Source of the DNA: Faecalimonas umbilicata
Lineage (GTDB): Bacteria; Bacillota; Clostridia; Lachnospirales; Lachnospiraceae
Reading direction: 5' to 3'
Length of the DNA: 46,637 bases
Assembly (NCBI RefSeq): GCF_004346095.1
Contig: NZ_SLZV01000025.1
Span: 1-46,637 of the forward strand
This document shows, in pieces, positions 12,384 to 21,869 of this stretch. The notes under the pieces were generated by a model. That model ran no database searches, was not told where the DNA came from, and saw only the letters and a program-made list of their open reading frames with translations. Every line of letters begins with the position of its first letter. The first letter of the stretch is position 1. Made by a program: the position numbers and the translations under genes.

Positions 12384-12540
12384 TGTGGAAAAGTGTCAGA
12401 GCATCTTTTATTTATAGAAAAAACGGGGAAAAATGGAAAAAAGAGTTGGAAAAAGAGGAGAAACAGGAGAATGGAAAAAGTAGAAAAGCAGATAAAAATA
12501 AGGAGATATCATATATGTGGAAAAATGGAAAAAAATCAAG
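12384..12540. repeat. Purine-rich tract with repeated TGGAAAA next to oriC
   Basis: The plus strand is almost all A and G from about 12415 to 12555. TGGAAAA recurs at about 12384, 12434, 12447, 12472, 12517 and 12526; two of these read TGTGGAAAA, which is the complement of the DnaA-box variant TTTTCCACA. A 74-codon open frame across it looks like a composition artefact. Role unknown: weak DnaA-binding or strand-unwinding sequence are the obvious options. Confidence 0.5.
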
Positions 12541-12557
12541 AAAATGAAAGGATTATC

Positions 12558-12586
12558 TTGACGAAATGGCATTTTATGCTTATAAT
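12558..12586 (+). promoter_or_regulatory. rpmH promoter
   Basis: -35 TTGACG (12558-12563) and -10 TATAAT (12581-12586) with 17-bp spacing give a near-consensus sigma-A promoter about 70 bp upstream of rpmH. It would drive the rpmH-rnpA-yidD-yidC group. Confidence 0.75.
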
Positions 12587-12659
12587 GAAATACGATGTCT
12601 AAAAAATAATATGTCTATATTTATATATATAGGTTTCATGTCTAAGGAGGTGGATTTCA

Positions 12660-12794
12660 ATGAAAATGACATTCCAACCAAAAAAGAGATCTAGAGCGAA
12701 AGTTCATGGATTCAGAGCAAGAATGAGCACAGCTGGTGGAAGAAAAGTTTTAGCTGCCAGAAGAGCAAAAGGAAGAAAACAGTTATCAGCGTAG
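12660..12794 (+). CDS. rpmH: Ribosomal protein bL34
   Basis: A 44-residue, very basic protein of the large ribosomal subunit. The sequence begins [14 protein letters not shown] and contains the family core [20 protein letters not shown]. It is preceded by AAGGAGG. It stands first in the conserved rpmH-rnpA-yidD-yidC-jag cluster that faces dnaA across oriC. It is too short for many gene-length cut-offs but beyond doubt. Confidence 0.97.
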   Translation: MKMTFQPKKRSRAKVHGFRARMSTAGGRKVLAARRAKGRKQLSA

Positions 12795-12817
12795 GCCGCA
12801 TATATGTGGCCTTTTCT
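12794..12817 (+). terminator. Weak hairpin between rpmH and rnpA
   Basis: GGCCGCATATATGTGGCC followed by TTTTCTT forms a short imperfect hairpin at the rpmH stop codon. It could partly terminate transcription and so set the high L34 to low RnpA ratio. The stem is weak, so read-through is expected. Confidence 0.45.
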
Positions 12818-12843
12818 TCTTTAAAAATCAGGAGAAGATAATA

Positions 12844-13179
12844 ATGAAATTTTCCGAGTCATTAAAGAAAAATCAAGATTTTCAGATTGTTTATAAGACT
12901 GGAAAGTCTTATGCAAATAAGTATCTGGTAATGTATGTAAGAAAAAACCAATCCGGAGGGAACCGGCTTGGTATTTCTGTCAGCAAAAAAGTTGGCAACA
13001 GTGTCGTGAGACACCGGCTGACACGATTGATCAGAGAGAGTTATCGATTACAAGAAGAACATTTTCAGAGTGGATATGATATTGTAGTGATTGCGAGAGT
13101 GAGTGCCAATGGGCGCTCGTACAGAGAGATGGAAAGCGCATTGATCCACCTGGGAAGACTTCATAATATATATAAGTAA
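12844..13179 (+). CDS. rnpA: Ribonuclease P protein component
   Basis: A 111-residue basic protein that joins the RNase P RNA to cleave the 5' leader from pre-tRNAs. The conserved RNR-type segment is seen as KKVGNSVVRHRLTRLIRESYR-like sequence at about residues 49-69. AGGAGA precedes the ATG. Its place directly after rpmH is universal in bacteria. Confidence 0.96.
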   Translation: MKFSESLKKNQDFQIVYKTGKSYANKYLVMYVRKNQSGGNRLGISVSKKVGNSVVRHRLTRLIRESYRLQEEHFQSGYDIVVIARVSANGRSYREMESALIHLGRLHNIYK

Positions 13180-13200
13180 CAAAATGGAGATGTAAAATCG

Positions 13201-13413
13201 GTGAAAAAGATATTTATTGCACTTATCAGGTTTTACCAGAAATATTTATCCGGGTTAAAAAGAACAACTCACTGCATTTATTTTCCTACATGTTCTCAAT
13301 ATGGAATTGAAGCGATTGAGAAATATGGGGCATTAAAGGGTGGGTTATTAACTATATGGAGAATTTTACGTTGTAATCCATTTGCAAAAGGCGGGTATGA
13401 CCCTGTGCCTTAA
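13201..13413 (+). CDS. yidD: Membrane protein insertion efficiency factor YidD
   Basis: A 70-residue protein of the YidD family, which helps YidC insert membrane proteins. Family landmarks are FYQKYLSG near the N terminus, the cysteine motif FPTCSQYG, and the C-terminal [14 protein letters not shown]. It starts with GTG, 21 bp after rnpA, and is followed 11 bp later by yidC, implying translational coupling. Probably a peripheral membrane protein with an amphipathic N-terminal helix. Confidence 0.93.
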   Translation: MKKIFIALIRFYQKYLSGLKRTTHCIYFPTCSQYGIEAIEKYGALKGGLLTIWRILRCNPFAKGGYDPVP

Positions 13414-13424
13414 AGGAGGAAAAA

Positions 13425-14690
13425 ATGACAGGTATTCTTTTGACACAATCGACGACGCCAATTATAGGACAGGTGGCGTGGCTGCTCGGTAAATTAATGG
13501 ATGGTATCTTTAATGTGCTGAGTAGTGCATTCGGAATCGAAAACATAGGTTTATGTATTATTTTATTTACAATTATTATCTATACATTTATGATTCCGCT
13601 TACAATCAAACAGCAGAAATTTTCAAAATTAAGTGCAGTAATGAACCCTGAACTTCAGGCAATTCAGAAAAAGTACAAGAACAAACGGGATCAGGAATCC
13701 ATGCTGAAAATGCAGGAAGAAATGAAGATGGTGTACGATAAGTACGGAACTTCACAGATGGGTGGATGTCTTCAGTTAGTGATCCAGTTTCCGATCTTAC
13801 TTGCATTGTGGAAGGTTATTCAGAACATTCCGGCATATGTAGGCGGAGTAAAGGATATGTATATGCCTCTTGTCAATGAGATCATGGCAACTGGCGGTTA
13901 TCAGAAGATTATGGAGAAGATTGGTTCGGCAAGCCCGATCATGATCAATCCTGAAAAGTTTGACTATACAAAGACAAATACGATCGTAGATGTACTTTAT
14001 AAATTCCAGCCAAGTACATGGGATACATTAAAAGATAAATTCCCGGACCTTTCATCCTTGATTGATTCAACATCCGGGCAGATTTCACATATTAATAACT
14101 TCTTGGGAGCAAATATTTCAGATGCACCTGTGAACCTGATGATGGATGCTTTAAAGACCGGTGCAATTCTTGTTGCGATTGTTGCACTTTTGATTCCGAT
14201 CTTATCTGGTCTGACACAGTGGATCAATATTAAGTTGATGCCACAGTCACCTGGAATGGACGATCGGGAGAATCCAATGGCAAATTCTATGAAGACAATG
14301 AATATGATCATGCCGTTATTCTCAGTATTTATGTGTTTCACAATGCCGGCAGGTCTCGGTTTGTACTGGATCTTTAGTGCGATTTGCCGTTCGGTACAGC
14401 AAGTAGCGATCAATAAGTATCTTGACCGTATGGATATGGATGAGCTCGTAAAGAAAAATATGGAAAAAGCAAAGAAGAAGTATGAGAAAAAGAAAGTTTC
14501 CACAGAAGAGCTGAACCAGATGGCAACGAAAAAAGTCCGCAATATCGCGGTAGAGCAAAAGCATAATCATACAGCAGACAGTGAGCAGGAAGCAAAATTG
14601 CAGCAGGCAGCTGAGCGTGGTAAAAATGCAAAACCGGGAAGTCTTACAGCAAAAGCAAATATGGTAAGGAAATTTAACGAAAACGATTAA
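13425..14690 (+). CDS. yidC: Membrane protein insertase YidC/OxaA
   Basis: A 421-residue insertase that places membrane proteins in the cytoplasmic membrane alone or with SecYEG. Hydrophobic segments occur near residues 20-60, 115-135, 240-265 and 290-325. The conserved GGCLQLVIQFPILLALWKVI lies in the core (split here for length: GGCLQL, then FPILLALW). A lysine-rich cytoplasmic tail (about 345-421) probably touches the ribosome. There is an extracytoplasmic insert of roughly 100 residues between the second and third helices, longer than in B. subtilis SpoIIIJ, as often seen in clostridia. AAGGAGG fixes the start. Confidence 0.95.
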   Translation: MTGILLTQSTTPIIGQVAWLLGKLMDGIFNVLSSAFGIENIGLCIILFTIIIYTFMIPLTIKQQKFSKLSAVMNPELQAIQKKYKNKRDQESMLKMQEEMKMVYDKYGTSQMGGCLQLVIQFPILLALWKVIQNIPAYVGGVKDMYMPLVNEIMATGGYQKIMEKIGSASPIMINPEKFDYTKTNTIVDVLYKFQPSTWDTLKDKFPDLSSLIDSTSGQISHINNFLGANISDAPVNLMMDALKTGAILVAIVALLIPILSGLTQWINIKLMPQSPGMDDRENPMANSMKTMNMIMPLFSVFMCFTMPAGLGLYWIFSAICRSVQQVAINKYLDRMDMDELVKKNMEKAKKKYEKKKVSTEELNQMATKKVRNIAVEQKHNHTADSEQEAKLQQAAERGKNAKPGSLTAKANMVRKFNEND

Positions 14691-14731
14691 TTCAAACCGC
14701 ATTTCTATAGCAGAAACGGGAGGGAAGAAGA

Positions 14732-15532
14732 ATGGAAGAGATTAGAGTATCCGCAAAGACACTGAGCGATGCGATCACAGAAGCGCTGATTCAGTTAGGG
14801 GTGACGAGCGATCAGTTAGAATATGATGTAATCGAAAAAGGAAGTTCCGGATTTCTTGGAATTGGGGCAAAGCAAGCTGTGATCTCAGCTAGAAGAAAAA
14901 AGACAGCAGAAGCGCCGGTAGAGCTGGAGGAGATTAAATTCGACAAACCGAAAGTGAAACCGGAACCAAAAAGAGAAGAGAAGCGTCCGCCGGTTCCAGC
15001 AAAGAAGGCAGAACGTCCTGCACCAGAAGCAAAGACGGTAGAAAAAGAGGAGCGTTCTTCTGTGAAGGTTACGGAAGAAACAATTCGTGAATCGGAGAAG
15101 TTTTTGCAGGATGTCTTGAAGACAATGGATATGGAAGTCAAGATTCATTCCGAAGTAGACAGTGAAGGAACTCTCTGCATTGAACTGGAAGGAGAACATA
15201 TGGGTATCCTGATCGGTAAAAGAGGTCAGACATTAGATTCCCTTCAGTATTTGACAAATCGTGTGGCAAACAAAACACAGGATGGCTATATTCGTGTAAA
15301 GCTGGATACAGAAAATTATCGTGCAAGAAGAAAGGCGACACTGGAGAACCTTGCAAAAAATATTGCACATAAAGTAAAACGTACAAGAAAGCCGGTTTCT
15401 TTGGAACCGATGAATCCGTATGAAAGAAGAATCATTCATTCTGTATTACAGTCAGACAAGTATGTGTCAACTCACAGCGAAGGAGAAGAGCCATACAGAA
15501 GAGTTGTAATTACACCGTCCAGAAGACAATAA
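14732..15532 (+). CDS. khpB: RNA-binding protein KhpB (Jag/EloR)
   Basis: A 266-residue protein with the Jag N-terminal domain (1-52, ending FLGIGAKQAVIS), a charged linker rich in K/E/P (55-105), a KH domain (about 120-195, with GILIGKRGQTLDSLQYL) and an R3H domain (about 200-262). In other Firmicutes this family binds small RNAs with KhpA and affects cell elongation. It follows yidC with GGGAGG upstream and closes the operon before a strong terminator. Confidence 0.93.
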   Translation: MEEIRVSAKTLSDAITEALIQLGVTSDQLEYDVIEKGSSGFLGIGAKQAVISARRKKTAEAPVELEEIKFDKPKVKPEPKREEKRPPVPAKKAERPAPEAKTVEKEERSSVKVTEETIRESEKFLQDVLKTMDMEVKIHSEVDSEGTLCIELEGEHMGILIGKRGQTLDSLQYLTNRVANKTQDGYIRVKLDTENYRARRKATLENLAKNIAHKVKRTRKPVSLEPMNPYERRIIHSVLQSDKYVSTHSEGEEPYRRVVITPSRRQ

Positions 15533-15544
15533 CAAAGAAATTCA

Positions 15545-15573
15545 GGCAGCATTATTTTAATGCTGCCTTTTTT
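15545..15573 (+). terminator. Terminator after khpB
   Basis: A 9-bp perfect stem, GGCAGCATT with AATGCTGCC, is followed by six T. It ends the rpmH-khpB transcription unit; mnmE begins 52 bp later. Confidence 0.85.
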
Positions 15574-15624
15574 AGAAACTGTTTTGGAAGATGCATAGAC
15601 AGCAGAAAGGAGAGACAGGAAAAT

Positions 15625-17001
15625 ATGATAAAGGATACAATTGCAGCGATCGCAACGGCAATGACAGCTTCTGGAATTGGGATTATCCGAATCAGTGGGG
15701 AAGAAGCTTTTGTAATCATTGACCGTATATACAAAGGGAAGAAAAAAGAAAAAAAGCTCTCAAATGAGAAAAGCCACACGATTCATTATGGATACATTAT
15801 GGATGGAGAAGAGGCGATCGACGAAGTTTTGGTGCTTCTTATGAGAGGGCCGCACAGTTATACCGGAGAGGATACTGTTGAGATTGACTGTCACGGCGGA
15901 GTGTACGTAATGAAGCGTATTCTTGAGACTGTGATCAAGTATGGTGCAAGACCGGCAGAGCCGGGAGAGTTTACGAAGCGGGCATTTTTAAATGGAAGAT
16001 TAGATCTGTCACAGGCAGAAGCGGTGATCGATGTCATACAGTCTAAAAATGAATATGCCTTGAAGAGTTCTGTAAGTCAGTTAAAGGGGTCTGTATTAGA
16101 AAAAATATCTGAGATCCGTAAGGAGATTTTATATCACACAGCCTTTATTGAAACAGCGTTGGATGATCCAGAACATATTAGCATTGACGGATATGGGGAA
16201 AAGCTTCAGGGAACCGTAGAAAAGCTTCAGGGAGCAATTCGCAGGTTGTTAGAGAGTGCAGATAATGGTAGAATAATCAAGGAAGGAATCCAGACTGTTA
16301 TTGTAGGAAAGCCAAATGCAGGAAAGTCTTCGCTGTTAAATGTGCTTGCAGGAAAAGAACGGGCGATCGTGACGGATATTGAAGGCACAACAAGGGATAT
16401 TCTTGAGGAAAATATTCAGATCAATGGGATCTGTTTAAATATCATAGACACAGCAGGGATCCGTGATACAGAAGATATTGTCGAAAAGATCGGGGTCGAT
16501 AAGGCGAAAGATTATGCAAAGGATGCAGACTTGATCATTTATGTCGTCGATGCATCGCGTGCCCTGGATGAAAATGATGAACAGATTCTTGAGATGATCC
16601 GGGAGAAGCAGGCATTGATTCTTTTGAACAAATCGGATCTGGATACTGTTATCACAAAGGAGCTCCTGCAAAAATATACAGAAAAACCGATGATTGAAAT
16701 ATCGGCAAAACAGGAGCATGGGATTGAGAAAGTAGAGCATGCACTGAAAGAGATGTTTTTTGAGGGAAAGGTTTCTTTCAATGACGAAGTATATATTACA
16801 AATATTCGACAGAAAACAGCCCTTCAGAATGCTTATGACAGTTTGGAAAAAGTAATTGGAAGTATTGAAAATAACATGCCGGAGGATTTCTATTCCATCG
16901 ACCTTATGGATGCCTATGAGGCGCTTGGAAGTATCACCGGAGAAACGATAGGAGAAGATTTGGTAAATGAAATATTCAGCAAGTTCTGTATGGGAAAATA
17001 A
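15625..17001 (+). CDS. mnmE: tRNA uridine-5-carboxymethylaminomethyl modification GTPase
   Basis: A 458-residue GTPase that works with MnmG to modify the wobble uridine (U34) of certain tRNAs. It has an N-terminal folate-binding domain ([10 protein letters not shown] at residues 3-12), a helical domain, a G domain with GKPNAGKS (228-235) and IDTAG, and the C-terminal FCMGK in place of the usual C[IVL]GK. It overlaps the start of mnmG by 35 bp. AAGGAG precedes the ATG. Confidence 0.96.
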   Translation: MIKDTIAAIATAMTASGIGIIRISGEEAFVIIDRIYKGKKKEKKLSNEKSHTIHYGYIMDGEEAIDEVLVLLMRGPHSYTGEDTVEIDCHGGVYVMKRILETVIKYGARPAEPGEFTKRAFLNGRLDLSQAEAVIDVIQSKNEYALKSSVSQLKGSVLEKISEIRKEILYHTAFIETALDDPEHISIDGYGEKLQGTVEKLQGAIRRLLESADNGRIIKEGIQTVIVGKPNAGKSSLLNVLAGKERAIVTDIEGTTRDILEENIQINGICLNIIDTAGIRDTEDIVEKIGVDKAKDYAKDADLIIYVVDASRALDENDEQILEMIREKQALILLNKSDLDTVITKELLQKYTEKPMIEISAKQEHGIEKVEHALKEMFFEGKVSFNDEVYITNIRQKTALQNAYDSLEKVIGSIENNMPEDFYSIDLMDAYEALGSITGETIGEDLVNEIFSKFCMGK

Positions 17002-18889
17002 AGACAGATATGGAATCGCCGTGATCGGTGCGGGACATGCAGGATGTGAAGCAGCTCTGGCAGCTGCAAGGCTCGGTGTCAGAACGATCATGTTTACTGT
17101 GAGTGTAGATAGTATTGCGTTGATGCCATGTAATCCAAACATTGGAGGAAGTTCGAAAGGTCACCTTGTCAAAGAGGTGGATGCACTTGGAGGAGAGATG
17201 GGAAAGGTAATCGACCGTACCTTTATTCAGTCCAAGATGCTGAATAAGTCCAAAGGACCGGCCGTTCATTCCCTGCGTGCACAAGCAGATAAGGCGAGAT
17301 ATAGTACAGAGATGAGAAAGGTGCTGGAGCAGCAGGAGAACCTGGACATCAAGCAGGCGGAAGTTACGGAAATTCTTGTGGAAAATGGAAAAGTGACAGG
17401 AGTTAAAACTTTTTCTGGAGCAATTTATCACTGTGATGCGGTAGTACTATGTACTGGAACATATTTGAAATCCAGATGTATTTATGGAGAAGTCAGTGAA
17501 AATTGTGGACCGAATGGTCTGAAGGCGGCAAATTATTTAAGTGATTGTCTCAAAGAACTGGGAGTTCAGATGTATCGTTTCAAGACAGGGACACCAGCGC
17601 GGATTGACCGTAATTCTATTGACTTTACAAAGATGGAAGAGCAGTTTGGAGATGAGAGAGTAGTTCCTTTTTCCTTTACGACAAACCCGGAGGAAGTACA
17701 GATTGATCAGGTGTCATGCTGGCTGACTTATACAAATGAAAGGACGCATGAGATCATCCGGGAGAACCTTGACCGTTCTCCACTATTCTCAGGAATGATT
17801 GAGGGAACTGGTCCAAGATATTGTCCTTCCATCGAGGATAAGGTTGTGAAATTTGCAGACAAAGATCGCCATCAGGTATTTATTGAGCCGGAAGGGCTTG
17901 ACACCAATGAGATGTATATCGGAGGAATGTCCAGTTCTCTTCCGGAGGATGTTCAGTATGAAATGTATCGAAGTGTACCGGGGCTGGAGCATGCAAAGAT
18001 TGTCCGTAATGCCTATGCGATCGAATATGATTGTATTGATGCCAGACAGCTCTATGCGACGTTGGAATTTAAAAAGATCAGCGGGTTGTTCAGCGGAGGA
18101 CAATTTAACGGAAGTTCTGGATATGAGGAGGCAGCAGCACAAGGACTTGTGGCAGGTATTAATGCAGCAAGGAAAGTACTTGGAAAAGAGCAGATCATTA
18201 TAGACCGTTCGCAGGGATATATCGGTGTTCTGATCGATGATCTTGTGACAAAAGAAAGTCATGAACCATATCGGATGATGACATCCAGAGCAGAGTACCG
18301 TCTGCTTCTTAGACAGGATAATGCAGATCAGCGTCTGACGGAGATAGGATATCAAGTTGGGTTGATCGATGAGGAGCGCTACCAAAATCTGAAGAAGAAA
18401 GAGCGGCAGATTGAAGAGCAGGTAGAACGGCTGGAACATACAAATGTAGGTGCATCCAGACCAGTGCAGGAAGTATTGGAGCAATATGGAAGCACTCCGC
18501 TAAAAAATGGAATTACACTGGCAGAGTTAATCCGCCGTCCGGAATTATCTTATGAAGCACTGGAAGCGATTGATCCGGGAAGAACGGAGTTGAGCGAAGA
18601 AGTAGTAGAACAGATTAATATTCGTATTAAGTATGATGGTTATATTCGGCGCCAGATGAAGCAGGTAGAGCAGTTCAAAAAATTAGAGACAAAACGGATT
18701 CCGGATGCGATCAATTACGATGAAATCGGAAGTCTCCGTATCGAGGCAAAGCAGAAGCTGAATCAATATCGCCCGATTTCAATCGGACAGGCATCTAGAA
18801 TTTCGGGAGTATCACCGGCAGATATCTCTGTATTGCTTGTATATATGGAAAGTTATGGAAGTAAGAGGGAAAAAGATGAGCAGTCATAA
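16967..18889 (+). CDS. mnmG: tRNA uridine-5-carboxymethylaminomethyl modification enzyme MnmG
   Basis: A 640-residue FAD enzyme (GidA) that pairs with MnmE. The dinucleotide-binding motif [12 protein letters not shown] is at about 19-30. Further family motifs are [22 protein letters not shown] and the C-terminal [21 protein letters not shown]-like region. The only in-frame ATG near the family start lies inside mnmE (16967); no strong ribosome site is seen there, so translation is probably coupled to mnmE. Length is slightly above the usual 620-630. Confidence 0.95.
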   Translation: MKYSASSVWENKDRYGIAVIGAGHAGCEAALAAARLGVRTIMFTVSVDSIALMPCNPNIGGSSKGHLVKEVDALGGEMGKVIDRTFIQSKMLNKSKGPAVHSLRAQADKARYSTEMRKVLEQQENLDIKQAEVTEILVENGKVTGVKTFSGAIYHCDAVVLCTGTYLKSRCIYGEVSENCGPNGLKAANYLSDCLKELGVQMYRFKTGTPARIDRNSIDFTKMEEQFGDERVVPFSFTTNPEEVQIDQVSCWLTYTNERTHEIIRENLDRSPLFSGMIEGTGPRYCPSIEDKVVKFADKDRHQVFIEPEGLDTNEMYIGGMSSSLPEDVQYEMYRSVPGLEHAKIVRNAYAIEYDCIDARQLYATLEFKKISGLFSGGQFNGSSGYEEAAAQGLVAGINAARKVLGKEQIIIDRSQGYIGVLIDDLVTKESHEPYRMMTSRAEYRLLLRQDNADQRLTEIGYQVGLIDEERYQNLKKKERQIEEQVERLEHTNVGASRPVQEVLEQYGSTPLKNGITLAELIRRPELSYEALEAIDPGRTELSEEVVEQINIRIKYDGYIRRQMKQVEQFKKLETKRIPDAINYDEIGSLRIEAKQKLNQYRPISIGQASRISGVSPADISVLLVYMESYGSKREKDEQS

Positions 18890-19598
18890 ATTTGAAGAGA
18901 AGTTAAGTGCATTAGGAATCGTATTGGATGATAGACAAAAAGAACAGTTTGATCTGTTTTATGAGATTCTTGTTGAGTGGAATGAGTTTATGAACCTGAC
19001 CGGAATCACAGAATACGAGGAAGTGAATGAAAAACATTTTGTAGATTCTGTTTCTATTGTAAAAGCGATGGACATGAAGTCTGTAAAAAGTGTAATTGAT
19101 GTTGGGACAGGGGCTGGATTTCCGGGGATCCCATTGAAAATAGTGTTTCCGGAGCTGGAAGTTGTGTTGTTAGATTCCTTGAATAAGAGAGTAAAATTCC
19201 TCAACGCAGTCATCGAAAAATTGCAGTTGAAAGGGATTCGGGCTATTCATGGGAGAGCAGAAGACTATGCAAAGCAGCAGGAATACAGAGAACAGTTTGA
19301 TCTCTGTGTGTCCAGAGCAGTGGCAAATCTGGCAACATTGTCAGAATATTGCCTTCCATATGTAAAAAAAGGTGGGGTGTTCCTTCCATATAAATCGGGA
19401 GAAATTGACGAGGAAGTTGTGCAGGCAAAGAAAGCAGTTACGATTCTTGGAGGAACTCTCAGAGAAGTGATAAAATTTCAGCTTCCGGGAAGTGAGATTG
19501 GAAGATCATTCGTAAAAATTGAAAAAGTAAAACCAACTGCAAAAAAATATCCGAGAAAAGCCGGACTTCCGGCAAAGGAACCGTTGGGGATTTGCTAG
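18876..19598 (+). CDS. rsmG: 16S rRNA (guanine-N7) methyltransferase RsmG
   Basis: A 240-residue SAM-dependent methyltransferase (GidB) that methylates G527 of 16S rRNA; loss gives low-level streptomycin resistance in other bacteria. The SAM motif [17 protein letters not shown] is at about 69-85. I chose the ATG at 18876, which overlaps the mnmG end, because GAGG sits seven bases upstream and the length then matches the family (239 in B. subtilis). A frame starting at 18837 is less likely. Confidence 0.94.
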   Translation: MSSHKFEEKLSALGIVLDDRQKEQFDLFYEILVEWNEFMNLTGITEYEEVNEKHFVDSVSIVKAMDMKSVKSVIDVGTGAGFPGIPLKIVFPELEVVLLDSLNKRVKFLNAVIEKLQLKGIRAIHGRAEDYAKQQEYREQFDLCVSRAVANLATLSEYCLPYVKKGGVFLPYKSGEIDEEVVQAKKAVTILGGTLREVIKFQLPGSEIGRSFVKIEKVKPTAKKYPRKAGLPAKEPLGIC

Positions 19599-19614
19599 AC
19601 AGCTTAAAAACACA

Positions 19615-19668
19615 AAAGAAGGACGGAATGAGAAATGAAAATTTCTTGCTTCGTCCTTCTTTGTCTTT
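19615..19668 (+). terminator. Terminator after rsmG
   Basis: An 11-bp perfect stem (19615-19625 with 19652-19662) with a 26-base loop is followed by TTTGTCTTTT. It separates the mnmE-mnmG-rsmG unit from the oppositely oriented hydrolase gene. Confidence 0.7.
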
Positions 19669-19740
19669 TAAAGAAAATTCCTATGGAATCCCATAGAGTA
19701 AAAAGTACACTTCACGTTACATTCTATTTTCTAAAGCTTA

Positions 19741-20709
19741 TTAAGACTCTTCTTCCACACCTAGGAACAAATCAATCTGCTCAAGAAGTGTCTGTGGTGT
19801 TTCAAGCTGAGGGAAACGTACACTGTCCTTCAATGTTGTAATTTCAATAGATGGAATATAATTTCGGTATTGCTCTGCAATTGCAATATTTTCTCCAGAA
19901 CCTGTTGAGGCAATGAGAAAGATACTATTATTGATGTTTTTTAGAGCATGAAACATATTAGCATTCGTATAACGTCCAAGGATACTTCCCAGTAGATATT
20001 TTCCATGGGAACTATCTAAGTGAGATGATTCATAGTAAGAGTTTTTGATTTCTACATCAAGGGCTTCTGGGTTATGAAAGTTCTCTTCAAAAAAGTTTTG
20101 ATCTGACAGTCGTTTACTCATCAAAATATTATATAGGAATGTTCCAATAAGAGGAGTCAAAAGTAAGTAGCGCAAAAGTTTTGTCCGTTTGGTTGGGATT
20201 GTCGCAAGTGTAGACAGATTCGTCGGATTAATCATCATAATCCGGTCAAAAAGGCTGTCGTCATTTGCACATGCCATTAATACAAAGGAAGAGGAAGTTC
20301 CGGTGGCAATCACATCGGTCTTTTCGCCAATAATAGTTTTGATAAAGTCCGTAAGTAGTTGGACATAAAGAAAGTTTGTGTAGGTGAGGTTAGGTTTTTC
20401 TGAATGTCCACATCCTAATAAGTCGATAGTATAAACCGTGTTTCGTTTTTTTAAAGACTTTACTAATTTATTCCACTCATGGGAAGAGCTATTTACAGTC
20501 AAATCATGAATCAGAAGGATAGGTTTTCCTTCTCCTTGTTTTTTATAAAATATTTTTCCAAATCTCCAATCGAAATAGTGACCGTCCTCTTTACAAAGTA
20601 AGTTATCAAGTGTAGATGTAAAAGAAATAATTTTATTGATTGTATAAATTGTTCCAGCTGTCAATGATGCCAGAACAGCTCCCGTTGTAAGTTTCTTTTT
20701 CCAACTCAT
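19741..20709 (-). CDS. Alpha/beta-hydrolase-fold membrane-anchored protein, probably without full catalytic triad
   Basis: A 322-residue alpha/beta-hydrolase-fold protein. The start at 20709 follows AAGGAG. Residues 8-30 form an uncleaved signal anchor, placing the rest outside the membrane. The oxyanion strand is ILLIHDLT. The nucleophile elbow reads GTSSS instead of GxSxG. In the C-terminal motif where active members have GHFPxLExP, this protein has VRFPQLETP, so arginine replaces the catalytic histidine. It may be a binding protein or use another histidine. It lies alone and reversed between rsmG and the parS sites. Function unknown. Confidence 0.7.
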   Translation of the reverse strand: MSWKKKLTTGAVLASLTAGTIYTINKIISFTSTLDNLLCKEDGHYFDWRFGKIFYKKQGEGKPILLIHDLTVNSSSHEWNKLVKSLKKRNTVYTIDLLGCGHSEKPNLTYTNFLYVQLLTDFIKTIIGEKTDVIATGTSSSFVLMACANDDSLFDRIMMINPTNLSTLATIPTKRTKLLRYLLLTPLIGTFLYNILMSKRLSDQNFFEENFHNPEALDVEIKNSYYESSHLDSSHGKYLLGSILGRYTNANMFHALKNINNSIFLIASTGSGENIAIAEQYRNYIPSIEITTLKDSVRFPQLETPQTLLEQIDLFLGVEEES

Positions 20710-20871
20710 AGAAGAACTCCTTTCGTAGCAATGCCACCGTAAGTGACTTTGTATCATGGTAAATAAGTGATAAGACAGTACATTGTAATTGTACTTTTTC
20801 TTATTATTATACTACACAAAGGAAAGCAAGAAAAGATAAAACTTTATTCAAGAGTAAACTCACCAATGGAA

Positions 20872-21039
20872 TGTTTCACGTGAAACATTCACTATCAAAA
20901 AGAATAATAAAGTAAAATAAATGAGTAGATAAACTGTTTACCCAATATTTGTAAATAACATAGTAAGATGATTGATGGAAATAAAATGTTTCACGTGAAA
21001 CATTAGAAGAGAAATAAAATAAATGTTTCACGTGAAACA
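20872..21039. promoter_or_regulatory. Three parS centromere sites
   Basis: The perfect palindrome TGTTTCACGTGAAACA occurs at 20872-20887, 20987-21002 and 21024-21039. It differs by one base from the B. subtilis parS (TGTTCCACGTGAAACA) and matches the bacterial consensus. ParB loads here to form the partition complex that recruits SMC near the origin. The sites sit directly upstream of the parA-parB operon. The remaining sequence of 20710-21101 is AT-rich, with a -10 TATAAT at 21068-21073 for parA. Confidence 0.95.
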
Positions 21040-21101
21040 TTGTGTAGATTAAACTTCTTTTTAGTGTTATAATAAAAAAGCAAGAGAAAGGGGACACTAA
21101 T

Positions 21102-21869
21102 ATGGGAAGAATAATAGCAGTTGCCAATCAGAAGGGCGGCGTAGGAAAAACGACCACAGCTATTAACTTATCCTCATGCTTGAGCGCGTTGGGTAAAAGA
21201 GTATTAGCGATAGATATGGATCCACAGGGGAATATGACCAGTGGATTGGGAGTTGATAAAGATAATGTAGAAAAAACGGTATATGATTTGATCATTGGAC
21301 GGGCGACTGTCGAAGAGTGCCTGTGCAAAGAGGTTTTTGAGAATCTTGATTTGCTTCCTACAAACATTGATCTGTCTGCTGCAGAAATTGAATTAATTGG
21401 TGTAGAAAACAAAGAGTTTATCATCCGCGATGAAGTGGCAAAAATCAGAGGAAACTATGACTTTGTAATTGTAGATTGTCCTCCGTCACTGAGTATGTTG
21501 ACGATTAATGCAATGACAACGGCGGATACTGTTTTAGTTCCGATTCAGTGTGAGTATTATGCATTGGAAGGTTTGAGCCAACTTATGCACACGATTGATC
21601 TGGTAAAAGAAAGATTGAATCCAGATTTAGAGATGGAAGGTGTTGTATTCACAATGTATAATGCCAGAACAAATCTGTCGCTTCAGGTAGTAGAAAATGT
21701 AAAGGATAATTTGGATCAGACAATTTATAAGACAATTATACCGAGAAATATCAGACTGGCAGAAGCTCCGAGTCATGGATTGCCAATTAATATTTATGAC
21801 CCAAAATCATCGGGAGCCGAAAGTTATATGCTTCTGGCAGAAGAAGTGATTCATAAAGGAGAAGAGTAA
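21102..21869 (+). CDS. parA: Chromosome partitioning ATPase ParA (Soj)
   Basis: A 255-residue deviant Walker-A ATPase with KGGVGKTTT at residues 11-19 and VIVDCPPSL as the Walker B region. It binds DNA nonspecifically in the ATP form, is released by ParB and in B. subtilis also controls DnaA. AAAGGGG lies upstream of the ATG. Its stop codon overlaps the parB start. Closest in type to chromosomal Soj; compare the separate ParA of the mobile element at 27311. Confidence 0.96.
   Translation: MGRIIAVANQKGGVGKTTTAINLSSCLSALGKRVLAIDMDPQGNMTSGLGVDKDNVEKTVYDLIIGRATVEECLCKEVFENLDLLPTNIDLSAAEIELIGVENKEFIIRDEVAKIRGNYDFVIVDCPPSLSMLTINAMTTADTVLVPIQCEYYALEGLSQLMHTIDLVKERLNPDLEMEGVVFTMYNARTNLSLQVVENVKDNLDQTIYKTIIPRNIRLAEAPSHGLPINIYDPKSSGAESYMLLAEEVIHKGEE

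Noticed and set aside
12378-12602. 74-codon open frame upstream of rpmH
   Set aside because: Low-complexity K/E/R-rich translation of a purine tract at oriC, no ribosome site, and it overlaps the rpmH promoter.
14322-14702. Minus-strand frames inside yidC
   Set aside because: Shadows of the strongly supported yidC gene, without start signals.
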